In this document: positions 53,009 to 61,766 of the stretch, one piece after another
Layout: every line of letters begins with the position of its first letter
Position numbering within the stretch: the first letter of the stretch is position 1
DNA from: Halalkalibacter oceani
GTDB taxonomy: Bacteria; Bacillota; Bacilli; Bacillales; Bacillaceae_D
DNA: 64,000 bases
Direction: 5' to 3'
Assembly (NCBI RefSeq): GCF_023715705.1
Contig: NZ_JAMBOS010000006.1
Span: forward strand, 1 to 64,000
Position numbers and translations under genes: made by a program
Notes under the pieces: model-generated
What the model was told of the DNA's origin: nothing
Databases searched by the model: none
What the model saw: the letters and a program-made list of their open reading frames with translations, nothing else

Positions 53009-54538
53009 ATGTTAGAGCATGTTAAAAACAGGGAAACGCATTCCGAACTTCTATCCGCATCCTTACATGAAAATGTGGCATTCATAAAAAACACATTTGA
53101 AGAATGTGATGATCTTGTTTATCATTTTGCGGAAATTGAAACGAAAAAGCTCTGTTTTATTTATTTTGCTGATATGATAAATAGCCAAACTTTGTTCGAA
53201 ATGGAACAAGGACTATTGAGGGTTAACCATAATGAGGAAGACCTGCCGACATTTATCCGCAATCGGTTATCGATCAACAATGTTGAGGAAGTAAACGATC
53301 TGGATTCCGTTATGAAACAACTGCTGGCCGGGCAAGCCATCCTTTTAATCGATCAGGAAAAACATGCTTTTATCTTTCCATCCAATACGGCAGGCAGAAA
53401 CATTACTGAGCCGAGCACGGAGCAAACCATCAAGGGGCCAAAGGAAGGCTTTATCGAAAACATCCAGACAAATGTGATGTTAATCCGCAAAAGAATACGA
53501 AACCCGGCATTAAAGATTCAGCACATGACGCTCGGTACGAAAACGAATACACAAGTTAGTGTCGCCTATGTGAAAGGCGTGGCGAATGACGAGATGGTGC
53601 AAGAAGTGCTCGAGCGCTTGGCGCAAATCAAAATTGATGGCATTTTGGACAGTCAATCTGTAGCGACGATGATTAATGATGCGCCCAAGTCGCCTTTTCC
53701 GACAGTAGTGACAACGGAGCGTCCTGACCGGGTCTGCGGAGCATTGCTGGATGGGAAAATTGCCATTCTGATCGACGGTACACCTTTCGTCCTGACCGTT
53801 CCTGCGGTGTTCTTTGACTTTTTCAAATCCAGCGAGGATTACTTTGAGAACTCATTCCTATCATCTGCGATCCGCTGGGTACGTTTTTTCGGGCTGCTGG
53901 TCGCCTTGATTCTTCCGTCGTTTTATATCGGTCTGACGATGTATCACCAGGATCTGATCCAGACGCCTTTCTTAATTCGGATTGCTGCCAGTCGCGAAGA
54001 TTTACCGTATCCTGTATTGGTTGAAGCGATTTTTATGTTAATTACGTTCGAAGTGATCCGCGAAGCGGGCTTTAGAATGCCGAAGACGCTTGGGGGCTCG
54101 ACCGTTACAATTTTAGGGCTGCTGCTGATCGGGCAAATCGCTGTACAAGGCGGGTTGATTGGAGCCGTAACGATGATTTTTATCTCGCTCGCGGCGCTCG
54201 TTTCCTTTATTTTACCGGATTATGAATTTCATCAAATTATCCGCTTTAGCGGGTTTATCATCCTCATCTTAACGGGAGTGTTTGGTTTTATGGGACTTCT
54301 GGTCGGGCTTTTGTTTCTGTTAACTCATTTGGTGAGTTTGCGCTCGTTTGGCGTTCCATATTTTGCGCCGATTTCCCCTGCGACCCGAGCAGGCTGGAAA
54401 GACGTGTTTATACGGGCGCCGAGGTGGGCGGTGAATATGGAGTCTGCCAGATTTGATATTGATCGTATCTACCGGCAAGAAAATAGTGGCGATCCTGCAC
54501 GAAAAGAACAAAAGGGGGATCGGGATGAGGAAAAATAA
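53009..54538 (+). CDS. Spore germination receptor A subunit (GerA family)
   Basis: 509 residues. A cytoplasmic N-terminal region (about 1-240), then four or five transmembrane helices with LRIAASREDLPYPVLVEA and GGSTVTILGLLLIGQIAVQG, GerA-family hallmarks (PF03323). GerA-type receptors sense nutrient germinants in the spore inner membrane, with B and C partners. ATG 53009 after AAAGGTGG. Overlaps the C subunit gene by 14 bases. Confidence 0.93.
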   Translation: MLEHVKNRETHSELLSASLHENVAFIKNTFEECDDLVYHFAEIETKKLCFIYFADMINSQTLFEMEQGLLRVNHNEEDLPTFIRNRLSINNVEEVNDLDSVMKQLLAGQAILLIDQEKHAFIFPSNTAGRNITEPSTEQTIKGPKEGFIENIQTNVMLIRKRIRNPALKIQHMTLGTKTNTQVSVAYVKGVANDEMVQEVLERLAQIKIDGILDSQSVATMINDAPKSPFPTVVTTERPDRVCGALLDGKIAILIDGTPFVLTVPAVFFDFFKSSEDYFENSFLSSAIRWVRFFGLLVALILPSFYIGLTMYHQDLIQTPFLIRIAASREDLPYPVLVEAIFMLITFEVIREAGFRMPKTLGGSTVTILGLLLIGQIAVQGGLIGAVTMIFISLAALVSFILPDYEFHQIIRFSGFIILILTGVFGFMGLLVGLLFLLTHLVSLRSFGVPYFAPISPATRAGWKDVFIRAPRWAVNMESARFDIDRIYRQENSGDPARKEQKGDRDEEK

Positions 54539-55808
54539 AGCTTCATTACACATCGGTGTGCTGATTCTGCTGGCTACCATTTGTCTTGCCGGCTGTTGGA
54601 GTAACAGGGAAATTAATGATCTGGCGATTATTAGCGTTCTCGGCGTAGATGAAAACGAAGCTGGCGACCTTGAAGTTTCAGCTTTATTTATTAAAGCAGA
54701 GTCCCTGTTCTCTGACACCTTTGTCGGTGGAGCCGGTGGTCAGCATAAAAACAAATTTCTCATTCACACGTCGACAGGAAAGGATATGTTTGAAGCGATC
54801 GGCAAGCTGGCAAGTGCTGTGTCAGAAGAGGCCTATTTTGGTCATGTATCGACAGTGATATTCGGCGAAAGAGCCGCCCGAAATCACATGGAGACTTCCC
54901 TTGATTTCTTTAAAAGAGAAAATGATTTTCGCCCGAATATCAATATGCTTGTGACGAAAGGACAGGCGGCTGATTTGCTGAAGCTGCGCCCTCAATTTAA
55001 TTCAACGCTTGGCTCAGAAATCAATGACTTGGTGAACATTAATGAGTTTGCCAGCACACAGGTTATCCATGATCTGATGCAATTTAGAAAGCATGTTTCC
55101 AGCAATACGATTGACCCGGTTACCGGTGTCGTGATACCGGCAGAACAGCTGAGAGTAGAGGTGCGCAGTGAAGACATGGGTTCGGAAAATCAAAATGAAC
55201 CAGGGGCAGAGGAACAGGCGAACACGGAAGAAAATGAACAAGAAAATATGGAAACCCTCAGCCTGTATGGAACAGCGGCCTTTAAAGGAGGAGAGCTGGT
55301 AGGCTTCCTTGATGAAAGGCAAACGCGTGGGCTTTTGTCCATTCAAGGAGAGCTTAGTAATGATGTCCTCGTCCTAGATTGTGGCAAAAACGGTCCGGGC
55401 GCAATCGGTTTATTGTTGCAGAACAGTCAATCTCAATTGATACCGGAAATTAGCGCTCAGCAACTAAACATGACCCTCAACATTCAGGTTAACGCGCAGC
55501 TTAAAGAAATTTCCTGTTTGGATTTCAATGTTGACACTGACCAAATTGAATTGCTGAATAGGAAACTGGAAAAAGCGATTAGACAGGATGTAACTAGTGT
55601 GTTAAACGTAGCGCAAAAGCAGTGGGAAACCGATATTTTTGGTTTCGGTGAAGCAATTTATCGCAAGTATCCGAAGCAATGGGACCAAATGGCGCCTGAA
55701 TGGAGAAATGGCTTATTGAAAGAGATGAATATTGACCTGAACGTCGAAGCGAATATTATCCGCTACGGCCAGCAAAAAGATCCAAGCAAAGCCAATGAAT
55801 CGAGGTAA
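54525..55808 (+). CDS. Spore germination lipoprotein C subunit (GerC family)
   Basis: 427 residues. Lipoprotein signal with lipobox LAGC (Cys23), followed by CWSNREINDLAIISVLGVD typical of GerC/GerKC, and the C-terminal Ger(x)C domain (VNAQLKEISCLDF...). It is anchored on the outer side of the spore inner membrane. ATG 54525 follows AAAAGGGGGATCGG. Confidence 0.92.
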   Translation: MRKNKASLHIGVLILLATICLAGCWSNREINDLAIISVLGVDENEAGDLEVSALFIKAESLFSDTFVGGAGGQHKNKFLIHTSTGKDMFEAIGKLASAVSEEAYFGHVSTVIFGERAARNHMETSLDFFKRENDFRPNINMLVTKGQAADLLKLRPQFNSTLGSEINDLVNINEFASTQVIHDLMQFRKHVSSNTIDPVTGVVIPAEQLRVEVRSEDMGSENQNEPGAEEQANTEENEQENMETLSLYGTAAFKGGELVGFLDERQTRGLLSIQGELSNDVLVLDCGKNGPGAIGLLLQNSQSQLIPEISAQQLNMTLNIQVNAQLKEISCLDFNVDTDQIELLNRKLEKAIRQDVTSVLNVAQKQWETDIFGFGEAIYRKYPKQWDQMAPEWRNGLLKEMNIDLNVEANIIRYGQQKDPSKANESR

Positions 55809-55816
55809 CGAAACAG

Positions 55817-56032
55817 ATGAAACTATTGATGAGCTTATTGTTTGTCGTTTTGCTGTTGCTGACGACATTGAGACATATGTACTTTGTATGGAAAGAGAAG
55901 GATTATAAAATGTTCATCGCCCAGGTAGGGATTGTCGGCTTGGCCGTGCTGGCAGGCATATATGTCATCCATGATTTCTCCTATTTCTCTATTTCAAATC
56001 TGCTCAATACAGTAAGCCCACTTGAGAAATGA
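55817..56032 (+). CDS. Small membrane protein of germination operon (GerD/GerKD-like)
   Basis: 71 residues with two transmembrane helices (LLMSLLFVVLLLLTTLRHMY; QVGIVGLAVLAGIYVI). Many gerA-type operons have such a fourth small subunit, where a member modulates receptor response in B. megaterium or B. subtilis GerKD-like cases. Starts nine bases after the gerC-type stop. Confidence 0.75.
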   Translation: MKLLMSLLFVVLLLLTTLRHMYFVWKEKDYKMFIAQVGIVGLAVLAGIYVIHDFSYFSISNLLNTVSPLEK

Positions 56033-56049
56033 AGGGAGGGTAACGCATC

Positions 56050-57134
56050 ATGATTGAAAAAGGCAGAATTAGCAACACGCAGGCCGCGATGCTGGCGATT
56101 ACATCCTTAACGATTATTGGCCATTTAATTTTATTAACCGTTGTCTTTGCGCAGAGCCGACAAGACGGCTGGATAGCGGCGATTGTCGGAACCATACTGG
56201 GACTGATTGGGATCATTTCACTGGTGAAATTATCTCAGGCTTTCCCGGGTCTGACATAATCGAAATTTTGTTTCAAAACTTTTCCTGGTTCGGTAAAATC
56301 ATCGGGATCCTTTACTTGATTTACTTCTATATTATGGTGGTTTTAGCGGTTCGCTTGTTTGCGGAAACCTATCAGCTCATCATGGATGATATTCCGTTAT
56401 GGATTTTTGCGACGCTTATTCTTCTCCTGACGTCATTTATTATTTATTTAGGGCTGGAAACATTAGGCCGGCTCAATCAAATTCTCTTGCCGATCCTCGT
56501 TGTGATCGCGATCGTTGTCGTTTTTTTAACAACAGGCGAAGAGAAAGATTACAGCAATTTATTACCGATCCTCGGAAATGGCATTCAGCCTGTCGCGATA
56601 GGATCATTGTCGGTGATGGCGTGGTTTGGTGAATTTGTCATTTTAGGAATGATCCTCCCGTATGTCCGCCGCCCGAATAAGCTGGTAAAAACAGGCGTCT
56701 GGACGGCGGTGATTACGCTTATTTTCTTTCTCGGTCCCATCACCGGACCGATTGCCCTGTTTGGTCCTGTAGAAGCGGCAAAGATGACGTTTCCGACTTT
56801 TACCGAAGTCCGCTATATCCAGGCCGGAGAGGTCATTAACCGGTTCGATACGATTGCGATTCTTTTCTGGACGGTCGGCCTAACGGTCCGAATCTCGCTG
56901 TTTTTTTACGGTCTCAGTCTCGGTACGGCCCAGGCGTTAAAGGCTGCAACATACCGCCCATTAGTCATCCCGTTCGCCTGGCTGATCGGCGTCGGGGCGA
57001 CCCTGTTTGCGAGAAACTATGAGGAACTGAATGAGTTTCTTTTTAAGAGCTACGTGCCTCTAAACCTCCTGATGGGAGCCGCTCTCCCGCTCATCTTATG
57101 TCTTTTTGCCATCAACAGGCTTAAAAAGACGTAA
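56050..57134 (+). pseudogene. Germination receptor B subunit, frameshifted (GerB family)
   Basis: Two open frames together make a full GerB/APC-type transporter-like subunit of about 360 residues. The first (56050-56258) carries MIEKGRISNTQ, a first helix and QAFPG, ending in a stop. The second, read from at or before 56253, carries EILFQNFSWFGKIIGILYL and nine more helices. In a typical GerB these run together, so one base is missing near 56255. No slippery heptamer is visible, so programmed frameshifting is unlikely. Either the gene is broken or the base call is wrong. GAAGGGAGGG before the start. Confidence 0.85.
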
Positions 57135-57453
57135 CCCAGGCAGCGAAGCGTACAAATAATAATTGAAGGCGACAGAAAATTATGTGAATATAAAAGAAAG
57201 CAAAGTCAAGCGGGGGAGCGAGGAAAAAGTCGATTCCCCTCGACCTCAGAGCTGGATATTGAGGAGGCTTTAGTCATCGGAGTTCGGTGCGAACCTGAAG
57301 CGCAGATGAAATCCCCGGGAGGTTCGCACCAAAAATAAACCAAATTATGGGTGTGTATGTGATAATGGGTTGGGCTATCGAGAAGACAGCCCCAAATGAG
57401 CGGAAACTGCCCACTTTGCGAATGGATAATGCCGGAAACGGCGGATTTTCGCT
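57135..57453 (+). promoter_or_regulatory. CRISPR leader of locus 1
   Basis: AT-rich leader region with a long inverted repeat, GGTGCGAACC (57286-57295) and GGTTCGCACC (57321-57330), and a GGATTTTCGCT sequence directly before the first repeat. The same palindrome and a GGACTTTGGCT box occur in locus 2. Confidence 0.65.
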
Positions 57454-57880
57454 GTCGCACTTTTTGTGAGTGCGTGGATTGAAATTTGATTTCAAGAACT
57501 GTCTTGTAACCGAGAAGCGTCGCACTCTATATGAGAGCATGGATTGAAATAATGATGTTCGATAATATCGTAGACGAGCCTTGGGTTGCACTCTATATGA
57601 GAGCATGGATTGAAATTTTGAAGAGCGACTCAATAACCGGTAAACGTTTGGGTTGCACTCTATATGAGAGCATGGATTGAAATTTTGTGGTCATGAGATA
57701 TGCTAAATGAAGCCATGTTGCACTCTTTATGAGTGCATGGATTGAAATGAGCCACGGGGTACGTATTACCCTCTCAACTCGTGTTGCACTCTATATGAGT
57801 GCATGGATTGAAATTACCCGAAAAGCGGTATGTTGTCTTCTTCTGCTTGTTACACTCTACATCAGTGCACGGATCGAAAT
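57454..57880 (+). CRISPR. CRISPR array 1, seven 32-nt repeats, type I-C-like
   Basis: Repeats start at 57454, 57519, 57585, 57652, 57717, 57783 and 57849, each 32 bases with the form GTYGCACTCTATATGAGTGC followed by RTGGATTGAAAT, the type I-C repeat class with ATTGAAA(T) end. Six spacers are 33-35 bases. Repeat 7 is degenerate (GTTACACTCTACATCAG...), as at the distal end. Several repeats share a variant ATGAGAGCATGG that breaks the stem pairing. No cas genes in the window. Confidence 0.93.
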
Positions 57881-58130
57881 CTCCTCTCCGTAGTTCACCC
57901 CAAGTGGAGCGCAATTCAACCTCTCTTTAGATGAAATACCGCTACTAAGCCACTCCTCATTCTTCTCTGTTTTCTTCCATAGAATCAGCATCTACTACCA
58001 AGTCCATCGTCTGACTTAGGGCAGATGCTGCCTTTACCAATTCAATCGATCTAATCCATTTAGCAGGGGATTCGGCGGGGCGTGCCGAAAATAGTAGAGG
58101 AAAAATTAATGGTGAAGGCAGGCGAAAAAG
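57881..58130. other. Gene-poor region after CRISPR array 1
   Basis: On the minus strand, between about 58075 and 57945, an open frame reads ARPAESPAKWIRSIELVKAA and then SALSQTMDLVVDADSMEENREE before a stop. It looks protein-like but lacks a start and a family, and may be a remnant. Nothing else is seen. Confidence 0.35.
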
Positions 58131-58871
58131 ATGAATCTAAAAGGAAAAACTGCAATTATTACAGGCGGAGGTACGGGAATTGGCCGGGCGACCGCTCTTC
58201 GCTTAGCGGAAAAAGGGGTCAATATCGTCGTTAATTACTCGCGCTCTGAACAGGAAGCGCAGGCGACGCTGGAGGAAATAAAAGCGCTTGGAGTGAACGG
58301 CTTTGTGTTTTGCGCCGACGTCGCGGAGGAAGAGGAAATTGAAGCAATGGTCGAAGAGACGATAAAGACGTTTGGTCAAATTGATATTCTGGTCAACAAT
58401 GCCGGAACGACTGATTTTGTCGAACTTGATGATCTAGCCGGGCTCCGCAGTGAGCATTGGGATCGCGCTTTTTCTGTCAATACAAAAGGGGTCTTTATGG
58501 TCAGTCGCGCTTGTGCCGATCATTTAAAGAAAAGCCAAGGAGCGATTGTTAATATTACATCGATAGCGGGCTTAACCGGGGCCGGTAGTTCAATTGCCTA
58601 TGCCGCTTCAAAGGCGGCGGCGATCAGCGTCACGAAATCATTGGCGCGTGTGCTTGCACCGGATGTCAGGGTTAATGCCATCGCGCCGGGTATCGTGATG
58701 ACACGCTGGGTTGAAGGAAAAGAGGATCATGTTGAACGCTTATCAGCCGGTACGCCGCTGGGCCGGGCTTCAACAGCAGAGGATATTGCTGAAGTTGCAC
58801 TGGGGCTTGTCGAAAATGCTGGTTTTGTAACGGGGCAGACCATCGTTGTTGATGGGGGATTTACGTTGTAG
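58131..58871 (+). CDS. Short-chain dehydrogenase/reductase (FabG-like)
   Basis: 246 residues. NAD(P) motif TGGGTGIGRATA (residues 9-20), NNAG, catalytic Ser..Tyr..Lys in NITSIAGLTGAGSSIAYAASK, and the C-terminal GQTIVVDGG. Substrate unknown; the neighbouring IclR/SDR/MDR/FAH genes suggest a sugar-acid or similar catabolic role. Followed by a terminator, so it is a separate unit from the IclR cluster. Confidence 0.88.
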   Translation: MNLKGKTAIITGGGTGIGRATALRLAEKGVNIVVNYSRSEQEAQATLEEIKALGVNGFVFCADVAEEEEIEAMVEETIKTFGQIDILVNNAGTTDFVELDDLAGLRSEHWDRAFSVNTKGVFMVSRACADHLKKSQGAIVNITSIAGLTGAGSSIAYAASKAAAISVTKSLARVLAPDVRVNAIAPGIVMTRWVEGKEDHVERLSAGTPLGRASTAEDIAEVALGLVENAGFVTGQTIVVDGGFTL

Positions 58872-58904
58872 TCGTCTGAAACTTAAGCGGTTTCATTATT
58901 GTCC

Positions 58905-58954
58905 GAGGAAGATTATCAGGTGAGCCCGACCTGGTGATGCTTCCTCTTTTTCTT
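58905..58954 (+). terminator. SDR gene terminator
   Basis: GAGGAAG..ATCAGG pairs with CCTGGTGAT..CTTCCTC, followed by TTTTTC. Confidence 0.75.
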
Positions 58955-59022
58955 TGTAGTTCAGTTATTTGGAAAAGTCCTTGCTTACAAAAAAAAATGA
59001 TATGAATTTTTGGAATATAATA

Positions 59023-59038
59023 TTGAAAGCGGTTACCT
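59023..59038 (+). promoter_or_regulatory. cre-like site before IclR cluster
   Basis: TTGAAAGCGGTTACCT fits the cre consensus except one position. It overlaps the candidate -10 TATAAT at 59016-59021, so CcpA binding there would repress transcription. Confidence 0.55.
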
Positions 59039-59070
59039 TATGTGATATATTAATGTTGCCATATAAAACA

Positions 59071-59090
59071 AGGTTTATTATACAAAACCT
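59071..59090 (+). promoter_or_regulatory. Inverted repeat, candidate IclR operator
   Basis: AGGTTT and AAACCT flank ATTATACA. It lies 30 bases before the IclR start codon, a typical autoregulatory position. Confidence 0.45.
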
Positions 59091-59119
59091 GAAGATGGCG
59101 CTTTGGAGGTTTTAAGCAA

Positions 59120-59893
59120 ATGACAAGAAAATATTGGGTTCCTGCCATTGAGCGGGCTGATAAAATTATCGCCTTGCTGGCCAAGGAGCCTTCAAGTCTC
59201 AAGTTAATGGATCTCGCTAATCGGCTTGATATTCATAAAAGCTCAATGTACTCCCTGTTAACGACTTTGGAAACATTAGGCTGGGTGACAAAGGAAAAAG
59301 GCGATACCTATGCGCTCGGACCGACTTTGGGAGTGATCAGCGCGTCGTACTTTCGCCAGTTCAATTTAATGCAATCCTTTCATCAGGAAGCGAGAATGAC
59401 GGTGCGTCATGTCGGGGAAGCCGTGCAATTAGCAATGCTTGATCGGCAAGACGTGGTATATCTGGCCAAGGAAGAGAGCGCCTCCCCAATGCGGCTCGTC
59501 TCTGATCCGGGGATGCGTTTTGCTGCTTATGCCACAGCACTTGGCAAGATTCAGCTCTCTCATTTATCAGCGGAGGAGCTGGATGATCTATTTCAAGAGG
59601 AAGAGCTAGAGCCGAAAACAAAGTACACGGTGGCAACACGAACTGAGCTGTATGAGCAGCTGGAGCTTATCAGGCAACAGCAGGTGGCGGTTGATCGAGA
59701 CGAAGCAGTAGAAGGATTTTGCTGTGTGGCTGCCCCGATTTACAACCATGCCAACAAAATGATCGCCGCGGTAAGCATATCGATGAGTTCTACAATGTGG
59801 AAAGAAAAAGAAGAGCTGGCGAGGGAAGAGATTATCAGTCTGGGACATCGCATCTCCCAACATGCCGGTCATCAAAAGGAAGAGAGAGGTTGA
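59120..59893 (+). CDS. IclR-family transcription regulator
   Basis: 257 residues. N-terminal winged helix (LKLMDLANRLDIHKSSMYSLL) and C-terminal effector-binding domain (GEAVQLAMLDRQDVVYLAKEE, RFAAYATALGKIQLSHL, VDRDEAVEGFCCVAAPIYN). Likely controls the downstream SDR, MDR and FAH genes, beginning four bases later. Effector unknown; relatives sense aromatic or sugar-acid intermediates. Confidence 0.93.
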   Translation: MTRKYWVPAIERADKIIALLAKEPSSLKLMDLANRLDIHKSSMYSLLTTLETLGWVTKEKGDTYALGPTLGVISASYFRQFNLMQSFHQEARMTVRHVGEAVQLAMLDRQDVVYLAKEESASPMRLVSDPGMRFAAYATALGKIQLSHLSAEELDDLFQEEELEPKTKYTVATRTELYEQLELIRQQQVAVDRDEAVEGFCCVAAPIYNHANKMIAAVSISMSSTMWKEKEELAREEIISLGHRISQHAGHQKEERG

Positions 59894-59897
59894 GACG

Positions 59898-60671
59898 ATG
59901 AGACTGGAAAATAAAGTCGTTCTAATTACTGGGTCAGGGTCAGGGATTGGAAGAAGCACAGCCAAATTATTTGCGGCTGAAGGAGCAAAATTGATAATTA
60001 ACGATTTATCAAAAGAGGATGGTGAAGCAACGGTCCAGGCAATTCAGGAAGAGGGGGGAGAAGCAATTTTCATTCAGGCCGATGTCACGAAGGCCGATGA
60101 AGTCGAGGCAATGATCAACGAAGCGACTGACAAGCTTGGCGCGATTGATGTTCTGTTCAATAATGCCGGCATCTCCGGAGTCGGTCCGCTCCACGAGCTT
60201 AGTGAGGAGCTGTGGGACAGGGTCGTCAATGTCAATATGAAAGGCGTGTTTTTACCGTCAAAATATGTTCTGCCGCAAATGATTGAACGCAAGCAGGGAA
60301 ACATCATTAATATGTCCTCGACGATCGCGGAAATCGGGTTGATGAACCGCGCTGTCTATGCGGCGACAAAAGGGGCGGTGCTGGCACTGACAAAATCGAT
60401 GCAGGTTGATTATGCGCCTTACAATATCCGTGTAAACGCGCTTCTTCCGGGGACGATTTTAACGCCATTTGTGGAGAATTATTTAAAGAATTCCTATGAT
60501 GATCCGGAGGAAGGATTGGCGACAATCCGTAAACGGCAGCTCAGCGGCGATCTCGGTCGTCCGGATGACGTCGCTCGTGCCGCTTTGTTCCTTGCATCAG
60601 ATGAATCGAAGTTTATGATGGGCTCGCCTCTCTACATTGACGGTGGAGTTACCTTCGGGAAAATGGCGTAA
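59898..60671 (+). CDS. Short-chain dehydrogenase/reductase
   Basis: 257 residues. TGSGSGIGRSTA motif, NNAG, catalytic NMSSTIAEIGLMNRAVYAATKG and C-terminal GSPLYIDGG. Resembles sugar-acid dehydrogenases such as 2-keto-3-deoxy-L-fuconate dehydrogenase in general pattern. Begins four bases after the IclR gene. With the FAH enzyme downstream, oxidation of a 2-keto-3-deoxy sugar acid followed by cleavage is a reasonable inference. Confidence 0.88.
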   Translation: MRLENKVVLITGSGSGIGRSTAKLFAAEGAKLIINDLSKEDGEATVQAIQEEGGEAIFIQADVTKADEVEAMINEATDKLGAIDVLFNNAGISGVGPLHELSEELWDRVVNVNMKGVFLPSKYVLPQMIERKQGNIINMSSTIAEIGLMNRAVYAATKGAVLALTKSMQVDYAPYNIRVNALLPGTILTPFVENYLKNSYDDPEEGLATIRKRQLSGDLGRPDDVARAALFLASDESKFMMGSPLYIDGGVTFGKMA

Positions 60672-60704
60672 GCCCTTAAAAAAATCAGGAAAAGAGGGTC
60701 AATG

Positions 60705-61733
60705 ATGAAAGCAGTTGTCAAAACAGAACGAACACATGGTGGAGTACAGGTTCTTGATGTTCCTACCCCAACAATTGGAGAAAATGAAGTGCTTGTCAAA
60801 ATTAAAAACGCTTCAATTTGCGGCTCGGATGTCCATGCCTACCATTTTGCACCTACTCACCACTTCATCCAGCCACCTGTCATTATGGGGCACGAGTGCT
60901 CAGGCGAGGTTGCCGAGGTTGGTGCGCAAGTAAAGGATTTTAAACCGGGAGACCGTGTCGTGATCGAAGCGATTAATTATTGCAGGAAATGTGAAAGCTG
61001 CCTTCGCGGCAACCGCCATATTTGTAATGATTTTCAAATTCGCGGCATGCATCGTGACGGAATTTTTGCCGAATATGTCGCCGTCCCGCCAACAGACTTA
61101 CACAAAATTCCCGACTCATTGTCGTTTGAAAAAGCATGTCTCGTCGAACCGACTTCCGTGCTGACTCACGCTGTTTTAGATCGAAGCAATATTAGAGCCG
61201 GAGATCTTGTCCTCGTTACAGGCCCTGGACCGATCGGAATTTTGGCGGCGCAAATGGTAAAAGCAGTTGGCGCGGAGCCGATCGTGGTCGGGATTGATTC
61301 GGATGAAGAAATCCGCCTTCCGATTGCGAGGGAGCTCGGCTGTCAAACGATCAATGTCAGCCAGCAACCGATTACTGACGCCTTACAGGAGCTGTACGGA
61401 CGTCAAACGGTCCATGCGGTGCTTGAGTGTTCAGGTGCGTCTCCTATTTTCCAGACGACTCTCGATGTTGTCGCCAAGGGAGGAAGCATCACGCTAATCG
61501 GCTTGTTTGCCAAGCCGGTCGAAGCGAATCTTTCCATTGCGGTGCGTAAGGAAATTACGATTTATACGAGCTTCGCCTCTACTTGGTTCGATTTCGAACG
61601 GGCGATCAAAATGCTTGATCAAGGCTTAATCCAAACCGACAAACTCGTCGCTTATTATGATCCTGAAGACGCGGTTCAGGCATTTGAAGACGCGATCGCC
61701 AAGAAAGTACCAAAGCCAGTTTTCCGCTTTTAA
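60705..61733 (+). CDS. Zinc-dependent medium-chain alcohol/sorbitol-type dehydrogenase
   Basis: 342 residues. Catalytic zinc residues in SICGSDVHAYH and MGHECSGEV; structural zinc in NYCRKCESCLRGNRHIC; nucleotide-binding GPGPIGILAAQMVKA. Could act on a polyol or sugar, feeding the acid pathway of the neighbours. ATG 60705 is preferred to 60702 for its spacing from GAGGG. Confidence 0.9.
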   Translation: MKAVVKTERTHGGVQVLDVPTPTIGENEVLVKIKNASICGSDVHAYHFAPTHHFIQPPVIMGHECSGEVAEVGAQVKDFKPGDRVVIEAINYCRKCESCLRGNRHICNDFQIRGMHRDGIFAEYVAVPPTDLHKIPDSLSFEKACLVEPTSVLTHAVLDRSNIRAGDLVLVTGPGPIGILAAQMVKAVGAEPIVVGIDSDEEIRLPIARELGCQTINVSQQPITDALQELYGRQTVHAVLECSGASPIFQTTLDVVAKGGSITLIGLFAKPVEANLSIAVRKEITIYTSFASTWFDFERAIKMLDQGLIQTDKLVAYYDPEDAVQAFEDAIAKKVPKPVFRF

Positions 61734-61766
61734 TCAGTAATTATATGAATCTGGGAGGAATAGACA

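Noticed and set aside
56250-56262. Programmed -1 frameshift in gerB
   Set aside because: The sequence CTGACATAA does not form a slippery heptamer, and a downstream pseudoknot is not apparent. A simple deletion is preferred.
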